A stretch of 64,000 nucleotides of DNA, taken from assembly GCA_009695095.1 (NCBI GenBank), contig SIBQ01000001.1:126501-190500 (forward strand). The letters run 5' to 3'. This DNA is from Lacunisphaera sp. GTDB taxonomy: Bacteria > Verrucomicrobiota > Verrucomicrobiia > Opitutales > Opitutaceae. This document shows positions 42,873-51,402 of this stretch, piece after piece. Made by a program: the position numbers and the translations under genes. Each line of letters begins with the position of its first letter. Within the stretch, counting starts at the first letter, position 1. The notes under the pieces are model-generated. The model was given only the letters and a program-made list of their open reading frames with translations. It did not search any database and was not told the origin of the DNA.

Positions 42873-44636
42873 TCACTCCACCTTTATGCGCTCGTTGTAG
42901 AACGCCTCGATCAGCGCGAAGGTTTTCTTCGGGTCGGTTTGCTTGAGCGCCTCGGAGGCGAGCAACCGGGCGTCGCTCAGCTTCATCGCGCGGATGATGA
43001 ATTTCACGGAAGGCAGCAGCGTGGGTGCCATGCTCAGCTCGTCCACTCCCATGCCGAGTAGCAGCGGCGCATAAATCGCCTCACCCGCCATCTCGCCGCA
43101 AACGCTGACCTTGAGCTGGTGCTCATGGCCGGTGTTCACGATCTGCTTGAGCACGCGCAGCACTGCGGGGTGCGACGGGTCGTAGAGGTGGGCGATGCGG
43201 CTGTTGCCGCGGTCGATGGCGAGCAGGTACTGGATGAGATCGTTGGTGCCGATGCTGAAGAAGTCGCAGCGCTCTGCCAGCAAGTCGCCGGCGAGGGCCG
43301 CACTGGGTATCTCAATCATCGTGCCCACGCGCATTTTTTCATCGAAGGGCTGGTTGCGCTGCCTCAGCTCCGTCCGGGCCTCGGCGAGCAGTGCGTTGGC
43401 GCGGTCCAGCTCCTCGGCGCCGCTGATCATCGGATACATCAGCTCCACCGTGCCGTGTGCGCTGGCGCGGAGGACGGCGCGGAGTTGGTTCTTGAACATT
43501 TCCGGGTTTTCCAGGCACATGCGGATCGCCCGGAAACCAAGAAAGGGATTCGCCTCCGGGCCGATGAGGTGCGGGTCGCCGGGCAGCGGCTTGTCGCCGC
43601 CCACGTCGAGTGTGCGGATGGTCACGGACGCGGGCGCGAGGCCGGTGACGATTTCGCGGTAGGCGGCATACTGCTGTTCCTCCGTGGGCATCTTTCCCGC
43701 GCTGAGAAAGAGAAACTCCGTGCGGTAAAGGCCGACCCCGTCCGCGCGATACTGCTTCACCAGCGCGACCTCATCGGGCTTCTCGATGTTGGCGCGCAGC
43801 GTCACCTTCACGCCGTCGAGCGTCTCGGCCGGAAGTTCGTTGACCGCCATCAGTCGCGATTCGAAGGATTTCTTCGCCTTCTCGACCCTGCCGTAGCGGA
43901 GCAGTGTCGGCTCGGTCGGATTGACGATGACGACGCCGTCATAGCCGTCAACCAGCAGCCAGTCTCCGTCCTGGAGCTTGGTGGTGAGGTCATTCGTGCC
44001 GACAATCGCGGGGATTTTCATCGAGCGCGCCACGATGACGGCGTGGCTCGTGCGGCTGCCGGCGTCGGTCACGATGCCCAGCGCAGCGCTGCGGTCGATG
44101 CCCGCCGCCTCGGACGGCGAGATATCGTGCGCCACGATGATGCGTTGCTCCACCAGCTCGGTCAGGCTGCTGGCCGCCTGCCCGAGCAGGACATGCAACA
44201 CGCGCTTGGCCACATCCTTGATGTCGGCGGCGCGTTCCCGCAGGTATTCGTCGTCAATCTCGGCAAAAGCCCGGATGTAGCGCTCGGCGACGGCATTGAA
44301 GCACGTCTCGATGTTCAGGCCGGATTTTTGGAAATCGCGGATGGTCTCGCCGATGAGTGCCTGGTCCTCGATCACCATCTGGTGCGCGTCGAAGATGAGC
44401 GCCTCCTCCTCGCCCAGGTTCTTGGTCACCTGGGCCTGAATTTTGGAAATCTGCTGTCGCGTGACTACCAGCGCCTGCTCGAAGCGCGCGATTTCTGCCG
44501 GGCGCTTGTCCGGGTCCACCGTGTAGCGCGGGATTTCCAGCTCGCTCTGCATGTAGAGAAACACCTGCCCGTAGGCGATGCCCTTGGATGCGGCGATGCC
44601 CGGGAGGACTAGTTCGCTTTGGGCGTTGGGATCCAT
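42873..44636 (-). CDS. ptsI: Phosphoenolpyruvate-protein phosphotransferase
   Basis: A 587-residue enzyme I, starting at ATG 44636 (MDPNAQSELVL). It takes phosphate from PEP and passes it to HPr. The active-site His198 lies in AGSRTSHAVIVARS; the PEP site shows GVGLYRTEFLFLSAGKMPTEEQQ near 295, LDVGGDKPLPGDPH near 350 and EIPSAALAGDLLAERCDFFSIGTNDL near 440-465; the catalytic cysteine stretch VCGEMAGE comes near 500. Length fits enzyme I (about 570-590) rather than PtsP with GAF domain. No HPr or sugar-specific EII gene is visible, so it may serve regulation, as in other PVC bacteria. Confidence 0.92.
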   Translation of the reverse strand: MDPNAQSELVLPGIAASKGIAYGQVFLYMQSELEIPRYTVDPDKRPAEIARFEQALVVTRQQISKIQAQVTKNLGEEEALIFDAHQMVIEDQALIGETIRDFQKSGLNIETCFNAVAERYIRAFAEIDDEYLRERAADIKDVAKRVLHVLLGQAASSLTELVEQRIIVAHDISPSEAAGIDRSAALGIVTDAGSRTSHAVIVARSMKIPAIVGTNDLTTKLQDGDWLLVDGYDGVVIVNPTEPTLLRYGRVEKAKKSFESRLMAVNELPAETLDGVKVTLRANIEKPDEVALVKQYRADGVGLYRTEFLFLSAGKMPTEEQQYAAYREIVTGLAPASVTIRTLDVGGDKPLPGDPHLIGPEANPFLGFRAIRMCLENPEMFKNQLRAVLRASAHGTVELMYPMISGAEELDRANALLAEARTELRQRNQPFDEKMRVGTMIEIPSAALAGDLLAERCDFFSIGTNDLIQYLLAIDRGNSRIAHLYDPSHPAVLRVLKQIVNTGHEHQLKVSVCGEMAGEAIYAPLLLGMGVDELSMAPTLLPSVKFIIRAMKLSDARLLASEALKQTDPKKTFALIEAFYNERIKVE

Positions 44637-44690
44637 GGCAGGAGGGCTCCACGGATTAACCAACTCCCGTGCGCAGCGGTCAATGCGGAA

Positions 44691-45575
44691 CTAGGCCAGG
44701 CGCGCCTCCTGTACGAACGCCGCCGGCCCCCAGCACTCGCGAATGCGCGCCACAAGCGGGGCCGTCACGAAATTGTCACCAAGCAGCGCAAAGCAGGCGC
44801 TGCCGCTGCCGCTCATGCGCGCCGCAACGCCAAACTCGTTCCGCAGCTTTCCGAGCAGCACCGGCAGGGCGGTGTATTTTTCAAAGGCTGCGCCCTCCAG
44901 GTTGTTAAATAAAATCTCCTCGGCCGGTGCCTGGCCTCGCAACCATGCGGCGATCTTTTGCTCAGCTTGGTCCGCGGGCAGATAGTCGGTCTTGCGCAAC
45001 GCCATCCGGCCATAGGCCCACACTGTGCTGATGGCGAAACCGGGCTTGAACAGCAGCACCCGCCGGCCATGCAAGCGCGACCCCTCTGCCAGGACCTCGA
45101 GATGCTCGCCGCGCCCGCGCACGATGACCGGCGCGTTTTTTAGAAAGAGCGCGCAATCCGAGCCGAGTGTCGTCGCGATTTCGAACAGCTTTGCCTCCGC
45201 CAGTTTCGCGCCAGAAACTTGGTTTAACGCGCGCAGTGTCGCCACCGCGTTGCTGCTGCCGCCGCCGAGTCCCGCGCCCAAGGGGATGCGTTTCGTCAGC
45301 TTGAAACTCATCCCGCCCTTCCAGCCGGTCGCAGCCGCAAAGGCATGCGCCGCCTTCCACACCAGGTTGCTCCCGTCCACCGGCACCGCCGGGTCACTGC
45401 ATGCCAGGCTGAATTGGCTCCCGGCTCCCGGCTCCCTGCTCCCTGCTTCCAACTCATCGCCGAAGTCCAGCGGGGCGACGACCGACACCAGATCATGGAA
45501 ACCGTCGGCCCGCCGCCCAGTGACAGCGAGATAAAGATTAACTTTGGCCGGCGAAAACACGGTGACGGCGTTCAC
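44691..45575 (-). CDS. ispE: 4-diphosphocytidyl-2-C-methyl-D-erythritol kinase
   Basis: A 294-residue GHMP kinase for the fourth step of the MEP isoprenoid pathway, from GTG 45575 (VNAVTVFSPAKVNLYL). The SPAKVNLYL signature is at residues 8-16; PLGAGLGGGSSNAVATL near 98-114 is the ATP-binding glycine loop; SGSGSACFALLG near 265 is the closing motif. A GTG at 45617 would add 14 residues. A heptamer tract inserts AGSREPGAGSQ near residue 52 where most IspE proteins are shorter. It is divergent from pyrF, with starts 60 bases apart. Confidence 0.92.
   Translation of the reverse strand: MNAVTVFSPAKVNLYLAVTGRRADGFHDLVSVVAPLDFGDELEAGSREPGAGSQFSLACSDPAVPVDGSNLVWKAAHAFAAATGWKGGMSFKLTKRIPLGAGLGGGSSNAVATLRALNQVSGAKLAEAKLFEIATTLGSDCALFLKNAPVIVRGRGEHLEVLAEGSRLHGRRVLLFKPGFAISTVWAYGRMALRKTDYLPADQAEQKIAAWLRGQAPAEEILFNNLEGAAFEKYTALPVLLGKLRNEFGVAARMSGSGSACFALLGDNFVTAPLVARIRECWGPAAFVQEARLA
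45417..45451. repeat. Heptamer tract inside ispE
   Basis: Five perfect-to-near-perfect 7-mers (GCTCCCG twice, GCTCCCT twice, GCTTCCA) in the coding strand encode, on the minus strand, part of EAGSREPGAGSQ. The same units flank ispD (46327-46360) and glyA. Confidence 0.7.
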
Positions 45576-45634
45576 GGCGCACAAAAAAGCATGGCGGTGG
45601 TCACAGTTTCCCCCCACGGTATCCGTCCCCTCAC

Positions 45635-46330
45635 ATGGCTTGCGACCTAATTTTGGCCCTCGATGTCCCCACGCGCGAAGCCGCCGCGCCCATCCTCCGC
45701 CAGTTGCGCGGCCAGCTGCGCTGGGTAAAGGTCGGCCTGCAGCTGTTCACCGCCTACGGTCCCAACTATGTGCGCGAGGTCGCAGGGATGGGCTTTAAGG
45801 TCTTTCTCGACCTGAAGCTGCACGACATTCCGAACACTGTCGCCAAGGCCGTCGAGTCACTCGCGCCGCTGCCCATCTCGATGCTCACCCTGCACACCGC
45901 GGGCGGGGCCAAGATGATGCGTGCCGCCCGCGCGGCGCAGCAGCAGCACATCCCCAACCTGCTGCTGCTTGGCGTCACGGTCCTCACCTCGATGGATTCC
46001 GTCGGACTCAGCGAAATCGGCGTCGCCGCCTCGTCCGCTGACCAGGTTGCCCGCCTCGGGCAGCTCGCCGCCGACTCCGGCCTGCGCGGACTCGTCTGCT
46101 CGCCGCTCGAGGTGGCGATGCTGCGCTCGCAACTGCCCGCGGACATGCAGCTCATCACGCCCGGCATCCGCCCCACCAGCGAGACGGGTGACGACCAGAA
46201 GCGCGTCATGACACCCGCCGACTCCGCCCGCGCCGGCTCCACCTACCTTGTGGTCGGCCGCCCGATCCTGCAGGCCGCCGACCCGGCCACAGCCGCCCGG
46301 GCCATCCTGGCGGAGCTGGCCGGCTCCTAG
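45635..46330 (+). CDS. pyrF: Orotidine 5'-phosphate decarboxylase
   Basis: A 231-residue TIM-barrel enzyme for the last step of UMP synthesis. LILALDVPTREAA near 5 supplies the first Asp; KVGLQLF near 33 the second Lys; FLDLKLHDIPNTVAKAV near 56-72 is the DxKxxD catalytic motif; VTPGIRP (ITPGIRP) near 180 and VVGRPILQA near 210 bind the phosphate. All catalytic residues are present. It lies upstream of ispD on the same strand, separated by a heptamer tract. Confidence 0.95.
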   Translation: MACDLILALDVPTREAAAPILRQLRGQLRWVKVGLQLFTAYGPNYVREVAGMGFKVFLDLKLHDIPNTVAKAVESLAPLPISMLTLHTAGGAKMMRAARAAQQQHIPNLLLLGVTVLTSMDSVGLSEIGVAASSADQVARLGQLAADSGLRGLVCSPLEVAMLRSQLPADMQLITPGIRPTSETGDDQKRVMTPADSARAGSTYLVVGRPILQAADPATAARAILAELAGS

Positions 46331-46360
46331 CTCCATGCTCCCTGCTCCCTGCTTCAGTCC

Positions 46361-47062
46361 ATGAGCCGCACCGCCGCCATCCTGCTCGCCGCCGGCCGCA
46401 GCCGCCGCATGGACGGAGCCATTGCCGACAAGATCCTCGCCCCGCTCGCCGGCAAACCGGTCTTCGCGCACTCGGCGAGCACATTCTGCCGCAGCGGCGT
46501 GGTGGACACCTTTATTGTAACCTATCGTGACCAGCGACAAATGGTCGAGCTTTCCGCCTATGCCCCGACGCCCACCCTCTTCGTGCCCGGCGGTCATGAA
46601 CGGCTGGATTCCGTCGCTGCTGCACTCGCCGAGCTGCCCGACGATGTCGTTTACGTTTTCATCCACGACTGCGCCCGGCCGCTGGTGCGCGCCGAGCAGC
46701 TCGTCGCCCTGCACAAGATCGTGCGCCGCGAGGACGCCGTCGTGCTCGCCCACCGCTTGACCGACACCATCAAGGAACACCGTGGCGAGGGCCGGCTGTG
46801 CACCCTCGACCGGAAGCACCTTTGGGCGATGGAGACCCCGCAGGTTTTTTCCCGGAAACTGATCTGCCGCGCTTACGCCGCCGTCGCGGAGCGCAACCTC
46901 GCTATCACCGACGACGCCGCCGCGGTCGAACTGCTCAAGCACCCGGTGGCCTTGTTGGAAAATCCGCACCCGAACCCGAAGCTGACAACCCCCGCGGATC
47001 TGGCTTACTTGGAATTCCTCCTCACCCGCACTAACTCTAAAGTCCCTTTCCCGTCATTCTGA
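46361..47062 (+). CDS. ispD: 2-C-methyl-D-erythritol 4-phosphate cytidylyltransferase
   Basis: A 233-residue nucleotidyltransferase for the third MEP step. AAILLAAGRSRRMDG at 4-18 has the glycine-Arg loop; KPVFAHSASTF follows; HDCARPLVRAEQLV near 105 carries the conserved Asp-Ala-Arg motif (DCARP, replacing DAARP); ITDDAAAVE near 188 is the metal- and substrate-binding TDD motif. It sits with ispF 135 bases downstream and ispE 0.8 kb upstream, giving three of the MEP enzymes in one area. The start follows a GCTCCCT heptamer tract. Confidence 0.93.
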   Translation: MSRTAAILLAAGRSRRMDGAIADKILAPLAGKPVFAHSASTFCRSGVVDTFIVTYRDQRQMVELSAYAPTPTLFVPGGHERLDSVAAALAELPDDVVYVFIHDCARPLVRAEQLVALHKIVRREDAVVLAHRLTDTIKEHRGEGRLCTLDRKHLWAMETPQVFSRKLICRAYAAVAERNLAITDDAAAVELLKHPVALLENPHPNPKLTTPADLAYLEFLLTRTNSKVPFPSF

Positions 47063-47136
47063 GCGCAGTGAAGAACCCATGCCTGGCATCCCTTCACCGT
47101 CTCATTCCTGGATCTTTCGCTGCGCTCAGGATGACA
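47053..47136. repeat. Interspersed inverted repeat, family B, copy 4
   Basis: Left arm GTCATTCTGAGCGCAGTGAA and right arm CTTTCGCTGCGCTCAGGATG lie about 40 bases apart, immediately after the ispD stop. The arms pair nearly perfectly. A heptamer tract (CTGTATTCTTTTTCGTGTC) follows up to the ispF start. Confidence 0.75.
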
Positions 47137-47139
47137 CGC

Positions 47140-47197
47140 TTCGGTTGTCTGTATTCTTTTTCGTGTCTTTCGTATGTTTTGTGGTGACTCTCCCCTC
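47140..47197. repeat. Heptamer tract before ispF
   Basis: Units GTTGTCT, GTATTCT, TTTTCGT, GTCTTTC, GTATGTT, TTGTGGT end directly at the ispF ATG. A related tract occurs before the DUF721 gene (61334-61462). Confidence 0.7.
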
Positions 47198-47680
47198 ATG
47201 AACTTCCGCATCGGACACGGCTACGACATCCACCGCACCGCGGCCGGCCGGAAGCTCGTGCTCGGCGGCGTGACCTTCGCTACCGACGTCGGCCTCGACG
47301 GCCACTCCGACGCCGACGTGCTGACCCACGCCATCTGCGACGCATTGCTCGGCGCGGCGGCCCTGCCGGACATCGGCCACCAATTCCCCAACACCGACCC
47401 CGCCTACAATAACGCCGACTCGCAAAAGCTGCTCCAGCAAGTGGTCGCCGCCCTGCGCGAACGTGGCTGGGCGCCGGTCAACATCGACGCCACCCTCATT
47501 GCGGAGATACCCAAGATCGCCCTGCGGCTAGCCGACATGAAGGCCGCCCTGGCCAGATCCACCGGCCTGTCCGTCAATGACATCGGTCTCAAGGCCACAA
47601 CCAACGAGGGCGTGGGTGACATCGGCCGCGGACTCGCCATCGCCGCCCACGCCGTCTGCCTGATCATCAGACAGAATTAA
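47198..47680 (+). CDS. ispF: 2-C-methyl-D-erythritol 2,4-cyclodiphosphate synthase
   Basis: A 160-residue trimeric enzyme of normal length, the fifth MEP step. RIGHGYDIHR at 4-13 contains Asp/His zinc ligands; LDGHSDADVLTHAICDALLGA near 34-54 completes the metal site; ALPDIGHQFPNTDP follows; ATTNEGVGDIGRG near 136 is the CDP-binding loop. All conserved ligands are visible. It stands directly before the first OppA-type gene, with a heptamer tract between. Confidence 0.95.
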   Translation: MNFRIGHGYDIHRTAAGRKLVLGGVTFATDVGLDGHSDADVLTHAICDALLGAAALPDIGHQFPNTDPAYNNADSQKLLQQVVAALRERGWAPVNIDATLIAEIPKIALRLADMKAALARSTGLSVNDIGLKATTNEGVGDIGRGLAIAAHAVCLIIRQN

Positions 47681-47755
47681 CAGAATCCATAGAATGATTC
47701 AGGAAAGGCATTTGGTTCATTATGTTATTTCTGTCTTAATCCTTTTTCTATGCAG
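47671..47755. repeat. Heptamer tract across the start of the first OppA gene
   Basis: CAGAATT, AACAGAA, TCCATAG, AATGATT and then TTATGTT, ATTTCTG, TCTTAAT, CCTTTTT, CTATGCA form opposing arms. The second half encodes the hydrophobic core of the lipoprotein signal peptide. Confidence 0.65.
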
Positions 47756-49328
47756 TGGCCTGCTGGTCTCTTGCGCCAGGCGCGGGACGCTGGCGGACCT
47801 GGGCACGCGCAAGCAGGTGCTGCACCGGGGTCTGAGCGCCGATCCATCCGAACTCGATCCGCACCTCATCACCGGCCTGCCCGAGATAAACGTCGTCTCG
47901 ACTCTCTTCGAGGGCCTCGTGGCCGAGGATCCCGTCGACCTACATCCCGTGCCCGGCGTGGCCGAGAGCTGGGACATATCTCCCGACGGACTCACCTACA
48001 CCTTCCATCTGCGCGCCAACGCCCGCTGGTCCAATGGCGAACCCGTGACTGCGCAGGATTTTTCCAATTCGATCCGCCGCGTCCTCACCCACACGCTGGC
48101 TGCCGATTACGCCACGATGCTTTACGTGCTGGTCAACGCCGCAGCCTACCACCAGGGGTTGCTCGCCGACTTCTCACAGGTCGGCGTTGCGACCCCTGAT
48201 GCCCGCACCGTGCGCTTTACACTGGCACACCCGGCCCAGTATTTCCTGTCGCTGCTCTCCCACCCCGCGTGGTTCCCGGTCTATCTGCCGGTGCTCGAAA
48301 ATGCCGGCCCATCCGGCCAGCGCGGCAGCAAGTGGACGCGACCCGGCCGCCTCGTCGGCAACGGCCCGTTCGTCCTCACCCAATGGAAGCCCGGTGAGGT
48401 GATCGTCGTGGCCAAATCCCCGACCTACTGGGACGCGGCGACGGTGCGCCTGCACGCCATCCATTTTCATCCCGCCGCGGACGTCGAGAGCGAAGAGCGG
48501 GCGTTCCGCGCCGGCCAGCTGCACCTGACCGAGTCACTGCCGGTGAGCAAGGTGGACACTTACAAGCGTGAGCAACCCGGCGTGCTGAAAATCAGCCCGT
48601 TTCTCGACACCTATTTCTACCGGCTGAACACCACCCGGCCCGGCTTGGGCGACGTGAAGGTGCGGCAGGCGCTCGCCCTCGCGGTCGATCGCGGGGCCAT
48701 CGTGGAAAAAATCACCCACGGTGGCCAGCAGCCGGCTGATTCTTTTACCCCGCCCCAAGTCCGCGAATACCACCCGGCCGAGCCATTGCAGGAAGACTTT
48801 GAGCGAGCCCGCCAGCTGCTGGCGCAGGCTGGCCATCCCGGCGGCCGCGGCCTGCCGCCGCTCGAAATCATGATCAACAGCTCCGGCAACCACCGCGCGA
48901 TCGCCGAGGCCATCCAGGAAATGTGGAGGCGCGAACTCGGCCTCGAGGTGCGCGTCAACAACATGGAGCAGGCCACGCTGCTCGAGAACCGCCGCACGCT
49001 CGACTACCAGATCCTCCGCTCCGACTGGGCCGGCGACTACCTCGACGCGACGACGTTCCTGAAGGTCTTCACCTCCGATTCCAGCAACAACCACACCGGC
49101 TGGAAAAATGCGGCCTACGACCGCCTCCTGCACGAGGCCGACCGCACCACCGGACTGGCCGCGCGGCAGGCGCTGCTGCAACGCGCCGAAGCCATCCTGC
49201 TGAAGGAGGTGCCGATCATCCCGATCTACTTCTTCACCACGGTGCGCGCCGTGCATCCGGCCGTGCACGGCTGGCATCCCACGCTGCTCGACCGGCACCC
49301 CTACAAATATGTCTGGCTGGAAAATTAA
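47694..49328 (+). CDS. Peptide ABC transporter substrate-binding lipoprotein (OppA-type), copy 1
   Basis: A 544-residue SBP family 5 protein. The signal peptide ends in a lipobox (LLVSCA at about 22-27), so the protein should be lipid-anchored outside the inner membrane. SADPSELDPHLITGLPEINVV near 50, LFEGLVAEDP, and PVPGVAESWDISPDGLTYTFHLRANARWSNGEPVTAQDF near 85-125 are the hallmark of oligopeptide-binding proteins. GNGPFVLTQWKPGEVIVVAKSPTYWD near 220 and NTTRPGLGDVKVRQALALAVDR near 315 complete the family. It is the first of four paralogues feeding the OppB/OppC pair. Confidence 0.88.
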   Translation: MIQERHLVHYVISVLILFLCSGLLVSCARRGTLADLGTRKQVLHRGLSADPSELDPHLITGLPEINVVSTLFEGLVAEDPVDLHPVPGVAESWDISPDGLTYTFHLRANARWSNGEPVTAQDFSNSIRRVLTHTLAADYATMLYVLVNAAAYHQGLLADFSQVGVATPDARTVRFTLAHPAQYFLSLLSHPAWFPVYLPVLENAGPSGQRGSKWTRPGRLVGNGPFVLTQWKPGEVIVVAKSPTYWDAATVRLHAIHFHPAADVESEERAFRAGQLHLTESLPVSKVDTYKREQPGVLKISPFLDTYFYRLNTTRPGLGDVKVRQALALAVDRGAIVEKITHGGQQPADSFTPPQVREYHPAEPLQEDFERARQLLAQAGHPGGRGLPPLEIMINSSGNHRAIAEAIQEMWRRELGLEVRVNNMEQATLLENRRTLDYQILRSDWAGDYLDATTFLKVFTSDSSNNHTGWKNAAYDRLLHEADRTTGLAARQALLQRAEAILLKEVPIIPIYFFTTVRAVHPAVHGWHPTLLDRHPYKYVWLEN

Positions 49329-50997
49329 TTTCGCAGGGCTGCCCCTCGCCGGCAGGCCGCGGGGCGCTCCGGGCACGGCGACAAGCGCCGGCCCTACATT
49401 TTCCGTTTTCTGTCTTCTGTCCTCTGTCCTCCGGCAGTCCACCGTAGCCTTGTGTGTAGGCGGATGTCTTCTGTCCGCCGGCTGTCCGCGGCGGGAGGCA
49501 GTCGTGCCCGCCGGCCAGGTGCTCCGCCTTAGCCAGCGCAACGAGCCGGCCACGCTCGACCCGCACCTCGCCACCCTGCCGGACGAATTTTTCATTATAC
49601 GCGCACTAAGCGAGGGCCTGCTCACGCCGGGGCCCGACGGCGGCGCGCCGCAACCCGCAGTCGCCGAGCGCTGGGAAATCTCGCCTGATGGCCGCACCTA
49701 CACATTCCATCTTCGCCCCGGGGCGAAATGGTCCAATGGTGACCCGGTGACGGCCGGCGATTTTGTCTACTCCATCCAGCGCGCACTGTCCCCTGCGCTG
49801 GCCGCGCCCAAGGTCGCGCTGTTTTTCCCACTGCGAAACGCGGAAGCCTTCTCTACCGGAAGGCTGCCGGATTATTCCGCCGTCGGCGTGCTCGCGCCCG
49901 GCGACCACCGGCTCGAGCTCACGCTGGAGGAACCCACCGCGGACTTCCTGGCAATCGTGGCCAGCGGCCCGTGGATTCCGGTGCATCGGGCCACGATTGA
50001 GCAATTCGGCCGCAGGGACCAGCGCGACACTGGGTGGACCCGCGCGGGTAATTTCATCGGCAACGGACCGTTCACGCTCACGGCCTGGCGACCGAACCAG
50101 GAGATCATCGTGCAGCGCAACCCGGCCTACTGGGATGCCGCCGAGGTGAGACTGCCGGAAATCCGCTTTCTGGCCTTCGACAACGGCGACGCCGAGGAAC
50201 GCGCCTTCCGCGCCGGCCAGCTGGACGTAACCCTGTCGGTGCCGTTCACCAAAATCCTCGCTTATCGCGCGGCGCAACCGCCGGTGCTGCACCAGGTGCT
50301 GTTGCACGAGACGCGCTACCTCGCCCTGAACATGACCCGCCCGCCGCTGGACAATCCCAAGGTGCGCTACGCCCTCGCCCTGGCGCTCAACCGCGCTGAC
50401 CTGGTGGAAAAAGTACTGCTCGGCGGGCAGCAGCCCGCCCTCAACTTCATCCCCCCCGGCTTGGGCGGCTACACGCCCGCCACCCGCCTCACGGAGGACG
50501 CGGCCGAAGCCCGGCGGTTGCTGGGCGAAGCGGGATTCCCCGAGGGCCGCGGATTCCCCAAACTGGAAATCACCACCTGGGTCGGCACGCCCGTGCTCGA
50601 GGCCATCCAGCAGATGTGGCGGCGCGAACTCGGCATCGAGGTCACCCTCGCCCAGCGCGAGGCGCGCACCCACCTCGCCGCGCTTGCTGCGGGCGACTAC
50701 GCCATCGCGCTGGTTACGGCTATTCCGGACTACGACGGCGCCTCGGATCTTTTCATCGACCTGCGGAGCGGCGACCCGGGCAACTATCCGCACTGGCGCA
50801 ATGTGGAATTCGACCGGCTCGTGGCCGTCGCGGCCCGCCACGCCGCCTACCAGCAGGCGGAAAAAGTGCTGCTCGATGACCTGCCGCTCATCCCGCTCTA
50901 TTTCAATTCGCAGAATTTCCTCGTGCAACCCCGGGTCAAACACTGGCAGACGGACCGGATTTGGACGCGTTTCTACCGGAAAGTTACTGTCGAATGA
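49309..50997 (+). CDS. Peptide ABC transporter substrate-binding lipoprotein (OppA-type), copy 2
   Basis: A 562-residue SBP family 5 protein whose ATG lies inside the end of copy 1. The hydrophobic leader (FSVFCLLSSVL, then VALCVGGCLLSAGC) is unusually long and is partly encoded by a heptamer tract; the second lipobox, LLSAGC near residue 59, is the better one. SQRNEPATLDPHLATLPDEFF, VAERWEISPDGRTYTFHLRPGAKWSNGDP and IGNGPFTLTAWRPNQEIIVQRNPAYWD follow. If the N-terminal 30 residues are dropped, the protein matches the other paralogues in length. Substrate specificity is unknown. Confidence 0.85.
   Translation: MSGWKINFAGLPLAGRPRGAPGTATSAGPTFSVFCLLSSVLRQSTVALCVGGCLLSAGCPRREAVVPAGQVLRLSQRNEPATLDPHLATLPDEFFIIRALSEGLLTPGPDGGAPQPAVAERWEISPDGRTYTFHLRPGAKWSNGDPVTAGDFVYSIQRALSPALAAPKVALFFPLRNAEAFSTGRLPDYSAVGVLAPGDHRLELTLEEPTADFLAIVASGPWIPVHRATIEQFGRRDQRDTGWTRAGNFIGNGPFTLTAWRPNQEIIVQRNPAYWDAAEVRLPEIRFLAFDNGDAEERAFRAGQLDVTLSVPFTKILAYRAAQPPVLHQVLLHETRYLALNMTRPPLDNPKVRYALALALNRADLVEKVLLGGQQPALNFIPPGLGGYTPATRLTEDAAEARRLLGEAGFPEGRGFPKLEITTWVGTPVLEAIQQMWRRELGIEVTLAQREARTHLAALAAGDYAIALVTAIPDYDGASDLFIDLRSGDPGNYPHWRNVEFDRLVAVAARHAAYQQAEKVLLDDLPLIPLYFNSQNFLVQPRVKHWQTDRIWTRFYRKVTVE
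49398..49434. repeat. Heptamer tract encoding a lipoprotein leader
   Basis: TTTTCCG, TTTTCTG, TCTTCTG, TCCTCTG, TCCTCCG are five consecutive 7-mers. They encode FSVFCLLSSVLRQ in the leader of the OppA-type protein. Confidence 0.7.
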
Positions 50998-51073
50998 TTC
51001 CCAGACGCCGGGGTATTGGTCGAGCGGGATTTTCACCGCTTGTGCTGGGGGGGTCTCCGTTCCCTCCGCTCCC

Positions 51074-51376
51074 ATGTTCGCCTTCAACCAATCCTGCAGT
51101 CGGAGTATCCGCTGGTTGCGTGCTCTTCTGATCGGGGTCGGACGGTGGTGGACGGCAGGTTCCACCGCCACCGCCCAGGAGACCGAACCACCCCGTCCCG
51201 TATCGGCCATCCGCGGTCCGAGCGGGGCGTGCTCAAGGTCGGGCCACCAATGACAGCTTTCCCTATTGCTATGCCGGGCCGGACCAACAGCCAGTCGGGT
51301 TCATGATCGACCTGTTCAATGCAGCGGCCAAGGTGAGGAACCTGCGGATACAGCGCGTCGTGCACCCCGCGTGAGA
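51074..51376 (+). pseudogene. Remnant of an SBP family 3 sensor or binding protein
   Basis: Pieces in three frames belong together. One frame from ATG 51074 gives a signal-peptide-like WLRALLIGVGRWWTAG and ATAQETEPPRPV. A second reads RSERGVLKVG, the usual beginning of an extracellular solute-binding family 3 domain. A third runs from about 51241: [39 protein letters not shown], then a TGA at 51373-51375. Two frameshifts and an early stop leave only the first third of the domain. It lies between OppA copy 2 and the M28 peptidase, within the 405 bases that otherwise hold no gene. Confidence 0.6.
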
Positions 51377-51402
51377 TCTCCCCAAAAAAAATCCCCCCGC
51401 CT

